DNA of 64,000 nucleotides. Origin: Anthopleura xanthogrammica (Eukaryota; Cnidaria; Anthozoa; Actiniaria; Actiniidae). Every line of letters starts with the position of its first letter. Within the stretch, counting starts at the first letter, position 1. The position numbers were made by a program, and so were the translations under genes. The notes under the pieces are model-generated. The model searched no databases and was not told where the DNA came from. It saw nothing but the letters and a program-made list of their open reading frames with translations. The stretch spans positions 1,947,001-2,011,000 of the forward strand of contig OZ025215.1 in the NCBI GenBank assembly GCA_964019055.1. Direction: 5' to 3'. Below are positions 1 through 11,838 of the stretch, one piece after another.

Positions 1-34
1 GTCTGGATGTCAAGTTCAACGGGAGGACCTGGGA
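1..34 (-). CDS. Gene C FN3 domain 6, first exon, cut by the window edge
   Basis: After a TTTCAG acceptor the frame reads PGPPVELDIQ, like the start of FN3-6 in gene B (SPVDLTLQ). The rest of the gene lies to the left of the window. Confidence 0.65.
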
Positions 35-2653
35 CTGAAACGAAAAAGAAAAACGTCACCAAGAAAAATATAAACTAAAATTACAATTATTGTTCTTCAA
101 GGACAAACACTGTGAATAGGTTGATTTGTGAAAGGGCAGTAGAACGGAGACGAGAGATGGAGAAAGAAACAACGGAAGAAGGTATATTTTAGAGAGAAGA
201 GAGTTGCAGAAATGAAGGGAGAAAATGAAGGAATAGTAGTTGGTTGAGGTAATTTAACCAAATTTTGGAATGTAAAAATCTCACGCAATAATTACCAGAG
301 GTTTCCAGGGATTTGATGTCACTAGAAGGTCCTGCACCAACACTTGTGTATCCATTTATTGATATTTGATACTCAGCACAAACCAGTAGATCATATAAAT
401 TGAGACTACAACAAGAGGAGTTCATCATCTTCACTTGTCCTACAGCATCACTAGATCTTCTAGCTCTTCCCCTTCTCACTAATGTTTGATTAACTTCATA
501 GGCAAAGACAGCGCCATTAGATTTGCTTCGTGGAATTTTGTTCCAGGACACTCTGAATGTTGTTCTATTGACGTCTTCCAGTGTTACGTTAGAAGGTGAG
601 ACACTTGGTACTGGAGATTAGGAAAAAAAAGCAAATTTGCAAGGTAATTCACAGTCCGTAGAAATGAAATAAACTGAATATTCTTTTTTTTAAACGAAAG
701 TATTCACAATTATTAATTATTTCATAATTATTCTAGACAAAAAATAAATAAGTGGGATCACCGAATTCGTTTTTTATATACATCAGTCGTTACCTATTAG
801 CCAGAAAACAGTTTGTAGAAGACGAATTGTGATAATATCTCAGTCAAAATCTGAATATACAGTCTCGTTGAAACACAAATATATACGTGACAGCTACCCT
901 TGTTAAAAAAAAATCCATTAAATAAAATACAAAAAGATATATCACTGTGACCGTTATAACGCTACGTATCGCTATAAGTGCGAAAACCATTATTAGGTTT
1001 AATTTATTACTGCAAAAATAACCATTGATAAATTTTAGGAAACTTCATAAAGCTTCATTGCCATCCGTTTTAAAAAAAGTTTTTCAGCACCAGATTCAGC
1101 GCGGGTACCATCAAACCCCCTCTCCCCAAGCCGAATATAGGTTGAATGAATAAGCATCATCGATCACTCTATAACTTATCAAAAACCCACCCAGCACAAT
1201 AACTTTAATAAATTCTACTCGCAATACAATAAGGTCTGATATTACTTTTACTCACCATAAACTGGTATCACAACCGTTTTTGTGGGTGTGTCTGGTCCTT
1301 CCTTGTTGGTAACCCCCCTGACACGGAACTCGTACGTCACCCCTCCCCAGACAGGAATCGTTACAGTCAGTTTGCTCTTAGCGACAGTTTCCACCTTCAA
1401 AGTAGGATCTTCACCATGGTTGTATGATACTTTGTAGTAGCGAACATTATCACCGCAAACCAGAGGTTTACGCCAAGTTAGTTTTACTTGTGGAACTGAA
1501 GGACTGTTTGGTTGAATGATGTTTCCCAAAAGATTAGAAGGGACAGATGGAGCTGGTGAGGCGAATATAAAGAACATAGCTATTTTTTTCTAAAAACCGA
1601 GGAAGAAGCTATTCTAGCTACCGTACCGCTACATACCGCACCCTTTTGGCTATTTAGATTTAGATTTGACAAGGTCCAAGACTCAAATTTAGGCAGTCGA
1701 GTTTTTATGGCGAAACCCTCAAAAGCAATTACATTACATTATCACTTGTTTTATTTGCAGTGCATAGCTAGGCCATTGCATAAAATTTAAAGAGGCTATG
1801 AAATGGAAATATATATCTAAATATATATCAAATCTTACCATCTTCTGTTGTAGTTTTCTTGATCAAAGATGTATATGGACCATCGCTGATTGTATAGGCC
1901 AAGATTTTGAAGGAGTATTGAGTACACTTGTCCAGACCATTTAGTAGGTACGAAAGAGTCGTCTTACTGGGAAAATTCTTTTGTGAAGAGTTACCAGCTT
2001 TTTCATAGAGCAACTTGAACCCTCTTATGATGCCATTTGTTTCGCTTGGTAAAGCCCAATTCAGTCGAACACCAGTAGAACTTAGAACAGTGACTTGAAA
2101 AAGTTGCGGCTGTCCAGGAACTGTTTCAAGTATATATAGATTTGATTCATGAGTGAGTTACAGAAAGCGAGTGACAAAAAGTAACAGGGGAGCAGAAAAA
2201 TTAATGGAAATAATATAATGCACCAGGGCTCCTTAGCCTCCGTAGGATACACCTATCTATTCTGTATTCCCTTTAGTGGGCTATCTGTTCACAAGCTCCA
2301 TGTCCTGAAATCTTCCTTAGGAAGCCAGAATAGAAAATAGATGCTTGCAAAGGAGGATAGGATATATTATCAACTAAACCACCTATATGATTTGAGATGT
2401 TGCATACACCTAATAATGGTAACACCACATGGAACTCTTTCCCAGAATTTAAGAACAATTTCTACATATGATTCTTTTAAGCAGCACCTGAAAACAGGTT
2501 TGTTCCGTATAGCATATGATTTATGATTTTTATTTGCTTACTTTATTCATTATATAAGATTTTGTAGCATTTTTATCAAGCGCTTGGAATAGTTACTGAA
2601 CACATCTGAACATCATACATGCCAATTTGCTCTCTATATATGTTTAATATTAT

Positions 2654-2698
<45 letters not shown>

Positions 2699-5600
2699 TC
2701 TGAAGCAACTCACCATCTTCTAATGTTTGTTTGATCACAAAGGCATTGATAGGCCCATCTCCCTTATCGTTACGAACAACTACTGTGAAGTTGTACACTG
2801 TCCACTTTCTCAGACCACTGAACGTGTGACTGGTTTGTCGAGGAGTTGCAGTAATTTCACGTCTATCACTTCCTGATATGCAAAATACTCTGTATCCAAG
2901 AAAAGGGCCATTGATTCCAGATGTAGGTGTCTTTAAAAAGAGTCAAATGCGAATGTTAAACAAACCTAAATTATATATGTATTCCTTTTTTACTAAGAAT
3001 TATCTAACACACTCATTACGATATTTTCTTCCTGGGTCAAGGCTGGAATTTGTGATAAGTGAACAAGCAGTTTGAGTTTCTCCCTATATTCGAGGCATTC
3101 TACCATTTTTTATATCTATTTTTTAAATTTTAATCTGCGAGTTAACCATACCATCCCTTAGATTACACGTTATTAACAATATAAGTATATATATTATATA
3201 CATTATGGGAAATTTCTTGGTTTAATTAGGCAATTCCTTAAAAAAGATGATATTGGTTTTGCTTTGCAATCTGCAGTCACATCTACTGCAGTTTTCAAAG
3301 CAAGTGCTAATACAGTGAACTCCCTCAATGCGGACACCCCTGTAAGGCGGATACCTGTCTAAGACGGACACCTTGGTCCCGGTAGATTTGCAATTGGTAT
3401 ATTCTCTGTAATGAAACTCCTTCTAAGGCGGACACCTCACTAAAGCGGACACTAAGAGCTGGTCCCAAAGGTGTCCGCCTTAGAAAGAGTTCACTGTAAT
3501 TATATTTCCTTTCGTTTTCAGGCGCCTTTCTACGCAAATAAAATTACCTGCCAAGTAATACGTATACTTTAATTAAGACTGGAAACAAGATTGTACAAAT
3601 ATAGGACCTTGACTTACCTGCCAAGTAACTCGTAGACTCTGTGATGTCAAGGCTACTGCTCTAATCGAGGTGGGGAAACCCGTTGGAACTGAAATATATA
3701 ATACACAAGTCACACAAGTCACACAAGTCACACAAGTCACACAAGTCACACAAGTCACACAAGTCACACAAGTCACACAAGTCACACAAGTCACACAAGT
3801 CACACAAGTCACACAAGTCACACAAGTCACACAAGTCACACAAGTCACACAAGTCACACAAGTCACACAAGTCACACAAGTCACACAAGTCACACAAGTC
3901 ACACAAGTCACACAAGTCACACAAGTCACACAAGTCACACAAGTCACACAAGTCACACAAGTCACACAAGTCACACAAGTCACACAAGTCACACAAGTCA
4001 CACAAGTCACACAAGTCACACAAGTCACACAAGTCACACAAGTCACACAAGTCACACAAGTCACACAAGTCACACAAGTCACACAAGTCACACAAGTCAC
4101 ACAAGTCACACAAGTCACACAAGTCACACAAGTCACACAAGTCACACAAGTCACACAAGTCACACAAGTCACACAAGTCACACAAGTCACACAAGTCACA
4201 CAAGTCAAATAATATTTCATCCAAATAAGAACATAATATTTTTAAATCAATTAGTTGACTCTGGTTTGTTTTAAAGTATGTTTTTTCAAGACGTTTCGAT
4301 CTGGACTCAGATCTTCTTCAGTTATCGTTACAAGTGAATTCGTTATAATACTATCGCGAGCAGAATTTGAAAATATTGTTTAAGCGCGCGCCATTCTAGA
4401 ATTTACAATTATTTTATATAATTTAGGTATAGCAATGCAAATTCAACATTTTTACTATTTTAAGAACATAATATTTGGGATCTATAAATGAACCGAGATG
4501 TTGCAGTACTTACCAAGTGAATCTGTTCTGACGCTTATTGGTTGACTCCATTTTCCATCACCTACTATACTAACAGCTTTGGTTTTAATATTGTAACTGG
4601 TGTAGATCTCTAGGCCTGTGATCACGAGGCTTAGCGCTGACATCGTTATTGTCTTGGAAAATGTGTCATTATTGTAAACTAACACATATGACGTTACAGG
4701 TTTCTGGAATTTATTTAAAGGGAGCTTCTGCCATACTATTCCTACCACTGTAGAGCTACGAAATTTAACCGTTGGTTTTGGTTGTGTAGACGGGTAGTCT
4801 GTGAGAAAAGACAAAACCGTACTTAAGATACACTCACACGAACCGCACATATGGAAATGTTTGTTGAAAATACTCACCATATCTTACTTTTACTTCAGCA
4901 CTTTTTATCCCATCAGCGTCTATATTAGTTTTTCCGTACATTGCTCTACAAGTGAAAGGCTTAGAGCACAACAACGAAAATTTAGAACTGAAACAACTGG
5001 AAGAAGAAAAAAATAGGTTGGTCAAATGGAATATGTTGTGCTGCTCACTTCTCGAGGCAGCTGGTAAAACACACCCTAAGTTCTGCAATCACCTTGTGGG
5101 CTGTGTTTATCGAAGCTATGCAAGGGAATGAGATATAAAGTCTCTTTCCATGAACGTCAGCATCGTATATAGGCGTATGATGTGAAGAAAGAAGTTATAG
5201 GAGACATATATGTACATGTTTTAAAATTAACTGACTATCACTCATTACTACTGTACTTACTTATAGGCATTGAGTACATCAGGAGCAGTTGTGTAGTTCA
5301 CTCGCAATGTTGATTGCTTGACTCCATTAGCACCACGCACCAGACCAGTAGATTGACTGGTGATGTCAGTATTACCAGAGTACCATTTGATGTACTGTAT
5401 TAATGGTTCTTGTACAATACACATCAGATCTACAAAGCTGTTGGATGCTGGCGGTGTCAGGTTTTGATTCGTCAGGCCTGATATCACTGGTCTGGTAGCT
5501 TTAAGACAGTTAAAGAAATAAGCAACGCACTACAAGATACACGGTATCGCATTGATAGTGGTAAGTGACAATGGTAGTGACATCCATAATTTTTACTCAG

Positions 5601-8600
5601 TACCATTCTAACTCCCATACAACTCTATTCTTATACATATAGAAGTATAGAAGTATATTCTCATACATATACCAGTATTCCATGTCTGTACTTACCATAG
5701 TCACATCCATACAGTTCTATTCTCATATATATACCAGTGTTCCATGTCTGTACTTACCATAGTCACATCCATACAGTTCTATTCTCATACATATACCAGT
5801 ATTCCATGTCTGTACTTACCATAGTCACATCCATACAGTTCTATTCTCATACATATAGCAGTATTCCATGTCTGTACTTACCATAGTCACATCCATACAG
5901 TTCTATTCTCATACATATACCAGTATTCCATGTCTGTACTTACCATAGTCACATCCATACAGTTCTATTCTCATGCATATACCAGTATTCCATGTCTGTG
6001 GGGTAACTCGAACATTCCTTGCTGTCACTGGGTGGCTCAGCCATTGCATTCTTACGCTCTCCGTGTCAATGTTTCCTTGGAATATCTAATGAAATACCAG
6101 TATATTAGCATACGTAAGAGATAGATATGTAACTTGTCTTCATGGGTAACCTATTGTTATAGTTGTTTCAGTTGTTTGGGTTTGGTGTTGGCCGTGTAGG
6201 GCCTTCTGTTATTGCGAGAAGCCATTCTATTTTTGCCTTTTGTGTTCCAATTGAACTTGTTTGAATGGGCATTGTTATGTACGAAATCTTAGAAAAAGTA
6301 GTTTTTTTGTAATTACTTAATATTTAATTTTCAGTGTTAACGTTTCTTTAGTATGTATGAGTGAGTGTGTGATTGCATTTACTTTTTAGTAAATGTAGTT
6401 ATTTCTGAAAGCCAATACCCTTGTATATTTGCAACACTTAAGCATGAAATATTTTGTAAGAAAGAAATCCTTTGGGTACAATAAATTATTGTTGTTGTTG
6501 TTGTTGTTGTTGTTAGTTGTTACCAGCGCAAGCACAGTACTTTAAATAGTCCCCTTCACAGGTCCCTACGCCCTCTTGTAAGGTAGTCGGGTCTTTGGAT
6601 CTTTGGATCTTTGGGTCTTTGGATTATATATAGCTAAGGAATGTATGAATGATGAAAAGAGGCCATATAAATATTTCACATCAATTTTTACCTTATCACT
6701 GTTGCCTCCAGCTTTGTAAGTGTTCCACAGACTGCCATCCATACTGTAACTGATAGTGTAAGTCCAGGCCCACTTATTCATGTTGTGGTCACCCTGTGTT
6801 GCTATACCTGTCACTGTCATCACTTGTGTCAGGTTAATCTGTATGTACTCTGTGTTAAATGGTAACCTACTACACCATGCACTGTTACCATAGAGACGAC
6901 CATCTGAGGCAGTATGGTTGTTGTCAAGGTGAGATGATGACGTCATTTGGCTGTTTTGAATAACGCCAGGTACTTCAAGTCCAACAGGAGAACTACAGAC
7001 TGCAATGTACGTTTTATACTCAAATTATTATTTTTCTATTTGTGTCTTAAAAAATCATCATTAAAGAATGGAACAATCTAAGTGACGTTGTTAAGCAATC
7101 TTCAAAAATTTCTCAATTTAAGTCTATTTTTTCTGAATGAACTATTTAAGTATGCTATTTGAATTGTAATTTTTCTCATTTTGTAACGATAATTTGCCTT
7201 CTAATTTTTAACTCCATTATATGATGCATAAAAATTAGTTTACAGGATCTTCTTGAAAATCACGCACTAAAGTGAAGGAGCATCCTGTTAAAATATCATT
7301 ATAAATAAATAAAAATCAACAATGAATACTAACCAGTTGATAACCCATACACTTCAACTCTCATGGATGGCCATACATTAAATGTCGAGGGGTAAAATCG
7401 TATAAACTTTGCCTTGATTGGAATGGATAGACTGCTTGTCACAATGTCGTCTTTATTTGTGTTGCCAGTAAATGTCTAATAAGACAAAAATACATCACTT
7501 ATTTAAGAAAATACTAAAAGTATGAATATATAACAAAATACATCACTTGGCGAAAAGCCTAGTCGGGTAAAACTAGTGCATTGGCATTCATTATTCGCCT
7601 CTATTCTCTAAAGTTTTGGGATAGGTAATAAACAGAAGTGAGGATCTATTCAAAACAACCTACTCGACTCAAATGATCATTAGGTCTAGAAAACATTTAT
7701 CTCGTATATTATACGTATTTACCTTATCAATATTATTTTCCTGGTAATAAATCCAATTCATATTATTTAGTGATACTCTAATCTTGTATCTTGTTACCCA
7801 CTCCGTTCTAAGGTAGCCAGTACCTTGTGTGGCTACTGCACACACAATCATCACATAACCAAGATCTATCTGCAGCCAGTCAGCACCAACCGTTGTTAGC
7901 GGTGCCCAAGCTTTCATGTGTGCTTTTAGTCTAGCATTGCTTGGTATGTAGTTTGCACTATATGAAGAACTGGCAGTAAACCTGTGATCTGGGATGATAC
8001 TAGAGTATGATAAACCAACAAACATGGATGTGCAGCCTGTCAACGTACAAAGTATAAATATACATCTTTAGCCAAAATTGCACAGTTGGTTTTTATTTAT
8101 TTATTTTTTTTATTTTTTTTTGAAATTAAAATATTCTCGTTTCATTTTGATCATTCCTGCTTTATGTTTTTCTCTTTTTTATTCCATTTTCCTATAAATC
8201 CTGTAAATCTGTTTAACAAAATAATAAAAAAAACATTTTTTTCAGTCATCTATAAGGTTTTTAAAAGTTTTAGCTTTCGTGTGTTTCTATCCAACTGAAT
8301 TTGGCGAGAATTCCTTATTAGTTAAATAACTAAGGTTTAAAATAATAAAGAAGCAGAGTCCATGTACCTCCAATCTGTTTTATTCCATACAGTTCTGTTC
8401 TCATGCAGTTTGTAATCCCATAACGACTTGTAGGTGCAACACGTATGTACTGAACAGCAGTAACATCATACAAGAGATTCTTGACTGCAGTATTAGGGTC
8501 GAAGTTACCAGCAAATGACTAAATAATAGGAAATAATAATATATTTTGTTCACATGAGGCTCCAGGGATATCTCAGTGCCGGTTTTTGTGCATCTTTCTG

Positions 8601-9187
8601 TGATGATACTTCTACTACTAAAATTACTAATAGTAAGGGGTTGCAGAGCTACTGTCATGGGCTACCCTAATAAAGTCTTTGTTATTATTATGGTATTATC
8701 ACAGTACTTTCAAGTTTAGTACTGATCCTACAACTTCTTACTTTTATTTGCCAAATTAGTCAAACATATTCATTAAATGCTAAAACATGGTACTCAAGTA
8801 CTCAAGTACCAAAGTATTTTGACGAGTACATTTTTTTCAATTTCATTTTTTTTTTTTTAATTTCGAAAATAATAATTTCAGCTGTTAAAATGGAAAAAGT
8901 TTTACATCCCACTCACAATGCATGATTGGTATAATCTTGGATCCTCCTCTGGATTTTGTTAAAACAAATGTTAGTCATGTAAAAAGTGTCATATACAAAT
9001 AATCTAAATAGAAAGAGTTTTGTTTTGTTTTGTTTTGTTTTGTTTTGTTTTGTTTTGTTTTGTTTTGTTTTGTTTTGTTTTGTTTTGTTTTGTTTTGTTT
9101 TGTTTTGTTTTGTTTTGTTTTGTTTTGTTTTGTTTTGTTTTGTTTTGTTTTGTTTTGTTTTGTTTTGTTTTGTTTTGTTTTGTTTTG

Positions 9188-9218
<31 letters not shown>

Positions 9219-11838
9219 TACCTTAACTTGGCCATTTTCGAAATATGTAGTAAATGTAGACCCATTATTTGATGTGAGCATGTTGTAAGACTGTACCAAC
9301 TGATCTGTCATGTGGTCACCCTGTGTTGCTATACCACAAATGATGTAAGGTGATACTAAGTTAATCTGCAGATATGGTGAAGAGTCACTTGTAGCAGAAC
9401 ACCATGATGATCCTGCTTTATAGTTTAGTCTTGCCTTGGACGGTGATGTGGTGCTATTGTAAGATGATGATGACGTCATATCACTGTCTGGTATTTTACC
9501 ACTACCAATACCAACTGGTAAGAAGCTGTAGTCTGAAAATAAATTACTTTTATTTCAATCTCAGGAATAATTTGTAATTCTTTGGCCCAACTGGAGCGCC
9601 CACAAACGTCACTTTCATAGGCCTTTTAAAGTCCTCTTCATTGTTATTTATGTGACCTTTATCTAGACACAAATGCCTTTATATTATAAAGTACAGTAAT
9701 GAGGATATCAATATCAATCAATATCAATAGTTTATTTAGACGCGTGTCGCCCAGGAGCTTAAAGAGCTCATTCAAAATACGAACGTGTACATTCCATATA
9801 AAGTGGAATATTCCGAGAAAACACCATCTATGTAGGTTCCCGCCTTGGTACTAAATGACTTTATCAGAGACGCTTAAACTGACAACCCATGTCCTGTCTT
9901 GAGTTTGTGATGCTATCTTCAATATATGGGAGTCTTTTTTTGAACTGATGACGTATGACACTGACGTATAGACTTTCATTACAGTACAAAAGTCCATGTT
10001 CGTGACGTGTATGAGCACTCGGATTCGACCAAAGTTTTATAAGTTGTCCACGAGTTTTTTTAGTATAGTTCTAAATACTCTCAGATCGTATTTTATCAGG
10101 TCTAAAACCACTCGGCCACGCCTCCGGTGTGCTTGTAGACCTAATAAAACACTTCTACACGCTTTATAATCATGCAAGTAAATAACAAAAATTAATTTCA
10201 AAACAAAAAAAAGAACGAACGAAAAAAAAAACCCAGAATAATGCTATATATTTTTTTATATACATAAAGACAAACTAATCAACATTCTGACTTTTCTCAG
10301 TGCTGGTGCTAGTTAAACATTTTTCCTCTCAAGGATAAAAATCAATGAGCAAATTTCACTTAAAAATAATTCCTATATATATATATATATTGGCAAAAAC
10401 AAAAAACAAAGAAAAATTAAAATTTAATTCTGATTTTTCTGGTGCTACAACAACGGGATATCAGGTTGACTCCAAAATGATTTTTGACCTCGTACATTCA
10501 TCTAACTTAAAATAAAACTCGTATTTAAATCAAGAAAATTTACCTTTTCCAAAACCATAAGCTTCCACACGCATGACCTTCCAATTTTCATACGTTGTGG
10601 GAATAAACCTTATGAATCTCACCATAATTGGATAATGTAGGACATTCTTGACAACAGCAGTCTCATCTGTATTACCAGGGAACAACTAGAAGAATAATAA
10701 CAAAATATAAGGCATTCTTGACAACAGCAACTGTGTTAGAAGAAATAGCAACTACTAAGACAGCTATACCTTATCTGTGCTACCATTTTTGAGTGTAGTC
10801 CAATTGGCATTATTTACAGATGTTGATAACTTGTATTGTTTACTCCATTCAGAGTATCTATTCGCACCTTGTGTAGCCACAGCACAGATGACAAACACTT
10901 GACCCAAGTCTATCTGTAGATAGTCATTAGGGTCGTTCATTGTACTTGGTCCCCACCCTCTGCCGGTCGCTTGATTCAAACGTGCATTCTCTGGTTTATA
11001 ACGAGTGTCGGCATTAAAACCGACAAAGTATGAGGTTGCTGTAAATCTGTCATCTGGTATAATACTACTGTCTGCTATGCCAACAGGAGTGTCCTGACAA
11101 CCTGTAGTGACATGTTTGACATCAAAGATCAAAGTCGATATATATATTGTGAGTGTATGAGAAGGGAAAATACACTTTCCAGCCTCCTTATAATTAAGGG
11201 GGTAAGTTATGAATTTAGTTGGGGTTATAACATTACCATATCACAATTGCATCATCAAACCATAAACAAATAAGGAAATAGATGATATGTTTTTCTTATG
11301 ACTTTTTTTTCCAGCCATGTAATCATTACAACATAAATTCAATCAGCTTAACTTCAATACAGTAGTCCTGTAACTATCTTTTGATCCATAAATCCCGCGG
11401 CTCAGTTGAGTTTTAAAATGATTCAGTCAGTATTTATAAACGCACAGGTCAAGAAGGAACGTCGCTCAGGAGGGTTATTTTACACTTTGTTATTCACTCG
11501 AACTTAAAGCAAATCGTATAACAACGGTTTTATTTACTACTGCCAATACTTGATAGAAGATGAAACATTTACTAAGATACACCTTCTCTAGCTAATATTG
11601 TTCATTAAGGAAGCTTTTAGCTTCCAATAACAAGCATTATCCAAACAGAGAACGCCTACGTTGTCGATATCATCGATCTTGGTTACGCCTCTATTTTAAA
11701 ATTTACTAAGACATTTTACTCAGTATTCCATCAATTTATCGCTATAAACTTACCGCTCAAATCGTGGACTGAGAAAGCAAGTAACATGTAGAGAAGGTAC
11801 GCCCTTGGTGTGTTGAAAGGATTATCATGAATCTCCAT
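1..11838 (-). CDS. Gene C: multi-discoidin / Ig / FN3 cell-surface receptor, 3' end outside the window
   Basis: This multi-exon gene was read on the minus strand. Exons in gene order: 11754-11838, 10770-11101, 10544-10685, 9222-9532, 8368-8518, 7723-8036, 7334-7475, 6692-6999, 5944-6085, 5261-5498, 4878-4987, 4514-4798, 3618-3688, 2714-2930, 1839-2120, 1256-1552, 296-610 and 1-34 (cut by the edge). All junctions are GT-AG and every phase agrees, so the reading frame stays open. The order is signal peptide, four discoidin domains (two exons each, phase 1-0-1), an Ig domain split over two exons, and then at least six FN3 domains. By comparison with genes A and B, the missing part should be the rest of FN3-6, a membrane-proximal domain, a membrane helix and a tyrosine-motif tail. 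Ligand and function are unknown; adhesion or recognition at the cell surface is inferred from the domains. Confidence 0.85.
296..610 (-). CDS. Gene C FN3 domain 5
   Basis: A 315-nt phase 1-1 exon starting VPSVSPSNVTL, with FRVSWNKIPRSKSNG and CAEYQISINGYTSVGAGP. The frame is open through the site where gene B carries a 2-bp insertion. Confidence 0.82.
1256..1552 (-). CDS. Gene C FN3 domain 4
   Basis: A 297-nt phase 1-1 exon starting APSVPSNLLGN, with KLTWRKP and VTYEFRVRGVTN. The part at 1256-1435 is nearly identical to the matching exon of gene B (about four mismatches by eye), much closer than the neighbouring exons. Confidence 0.82.
1839..2120 (-). CDS. Gene C FN3 domain 3
   Basis: A 282-nt phase 1-1 exon. 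It has VPGQPQLFQVTV, RLNWALPSETNG, and the late strand CTQYSFKILAYTISDGPYT. It is orthologous in position to the exon at 17449-17748 of gene B. Confidence 0.82.
2341..2526 (+). pseudogene. Possible 3' fragment of a LINE-type reverse transcriptase ORF
   Basis: A 61-codon plus-strand frame inside a gene C intron ends SFKQHLKTGLF, preceded in a neighbouring frame by TWNSF and then QNLRTI. The string W-N-S-x-P ... L-R ... S-F-K-x-x-L-K-T-x-L-F is the usual C-terminal end of non-LTR retrotransposon reverse transcriptases. It has one frameshift and nothing upstream is recognisable. This is a suggestion only; a chance match is possible. Confidence 0.4.
2646..2697. repeat. (TTA)n microsatellite
   Basis: A short trinucleotide run that starts about 17 bp downstream of the donor of FN3-2 (2714) in gene C. 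Confidence 0.9.
2714..3688 (-). CDS. Gene C FN3 domain 2 (two exons)
   Basis: The exons are 3618-3688 (VPTGFPTSIRAVAL to VTWQ) and 2714-2930 (INGPFLGYRVFCIS, then WTVYNFTVVVRNDKGDGP). The acceptor of the first exon lies only 14 nt from a 504-bp array of a 9-bp unit. A second partial copy of the exon's 3' end with its donor is visible at about 3543-3572. Confidence 0.82.
3702..4207. repeat. 9-bp microsatellite (CACACAAGT)n, about 56 copies
   Basis: About 504 bp of a perfect 9-bp unit in the gene C intron before FN3-2. In the gene's sense the unit is ACTTGTGTG, and the array ends 14 nt before the splice acceptor, so it replaces the usual branch-point and pyrimidine region. The long open frames across it on both strands are artefacts of the 3n unit. 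Confidence 0.97.
4514..4798 (-). CDS. Gene C FN3 domain 1
   Basis: This is one symmetric phase 1-1 exon of 285 nt. It starts PSTQPKPTV, has the B-strand tryptophan in GIVWQKL, the SYNIKTKAVS strand with the conserved tyrosine, and ends WSQPISVRT. No counterpart of this exon was found in gene A or gene B. Confidence 0.78.
4878..5498 (-). CDS. Gene C immunoglobulin-like domain
   Basis: The two exons are 5261-5498 and 4878-4987, joined in phase 2. The first has the B-strand cysteine (DLMCIVQ) and the C-strand tryptophan (IKWYSG). The second has the F-strand cysteine (FTCRAMYG). This is a plausible I/V-type Ig fold of about 115 residues, between the last discoidin domain and the FN3 array. Confidence 0.75.
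5634..6003 (-). repeat. 62-bp minisatellite carrying a 5' splice site (5 copies, gene C)
   Basis: Each unit holds the last coding bases of discoidin-4 exon 2 (CMRIELYGCDYG), the GTAAGT donor and a little intron. Donors fall at 5944, 5882, 5820, 5758 and 5696, exactly 62 bp apart. The first in gene order (5944) completes the real exon. Partly degraded units follow to about 5634. Confidence 0.93.
5944..6999 (-). CDS. Gene C discoidin domain 4
   Basis: The exons are 6692-6999 and 5944-6085. The core is YIQINLTQVMTVTGIATQGD and the last strand CMRIELYGC. The 3' end of the second exon, with its splice donor, is repeated downstream four more times in a 62-bp tandem array (see repeat entry). Confidence 0.87.
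6489..6519. repeat. (TTG)n microsatellite
   Basis: About ten TTG units in the gene C intron between the two exons of discoidin 4. Confidence 0.9.
7334..8036 (-). CDS. Gene C discoidin domain 3
   Basis: The exons are 7723-8036 and 7334-7475. The domain starts CTSMFVGLSYSSIIPDHRFTAS, has the core WLQIDLGYVMIVCAVATQG and ends SMRVEVYG. The second exon uses a GTTAGT donor, which recurs at the same place in gene A. Confidence 0.88.
8368..9532 (-). CDS. Gene C discoidin domain 2, first cysteine lost
   Basis: The exons are 9222-9532 and 8368-8518. The core reads YLQINLVSPYIICGIATQGD and the last strand CMRTELYG. The first cysteine seen in the same domain of gene A (CSALPVG) is a tyrosine here (YSFLPVG), although the partner cysteine in the last strand is kept. 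The intron between the two exons starts with a pure pentamer array just after the donor. Confidence 0.85.
9016..9217. repeat. Pentamer microsatellite (TTTTG)n, about 40 copies
   Basis: A perfect pentamer run of about 200 bp in the gene C intron between the two exons of discoidin 2. In gene sense it is (AAAAC)n and begins within about 10 nt of the donor at 9222. Confidence 0.96.
10544..11101 (-). CDS. Gene C discoidin (F5/8C) domain 1
   Basis: The domain is coded by exons 10770-11101 and 10544-10685. It starts CQDTPVG and contains the F5/8C core DYLQIDLGQVFVICAVATQG and a final strand with VMRVEAYG. F5/8C domains bind glycans, lipids or protein ligands; no ligand can be named here. A degraded second copy of the start of the second exon lies just upstream of its acceptor (10690-10740), matching the unit that has expanded to 13 copies in gene A. 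Confidence 0.88.
11754..11838 (-). CDS. Gene C exon 1: signal peptide
   Basis: The exon codes 28 residues plus one base, beginning MEIHDN, with a hydrophobic core AYLLYMLLAFSV followed by a GT donor. The in-frame upstream Met at 11931 would add 31 mostly hydrophilic residues, so the inner Met was chosen. It also gives the same exon size class (about 26-28 codons, phase 1) as genes A and B. The leader sequence differs from the nearly identical leaders of A and B. Confidence 0.7.

Noticed and set aside
3573..4224. Long Thr-Cys-Val, Asp-Leu-Cys, Thr-Gln-Val and His-Lys-Ser open frames
   Set aside because: All come from one 9-bp intronic array (3 codons per unit), open in several frames on both strands; not genes.
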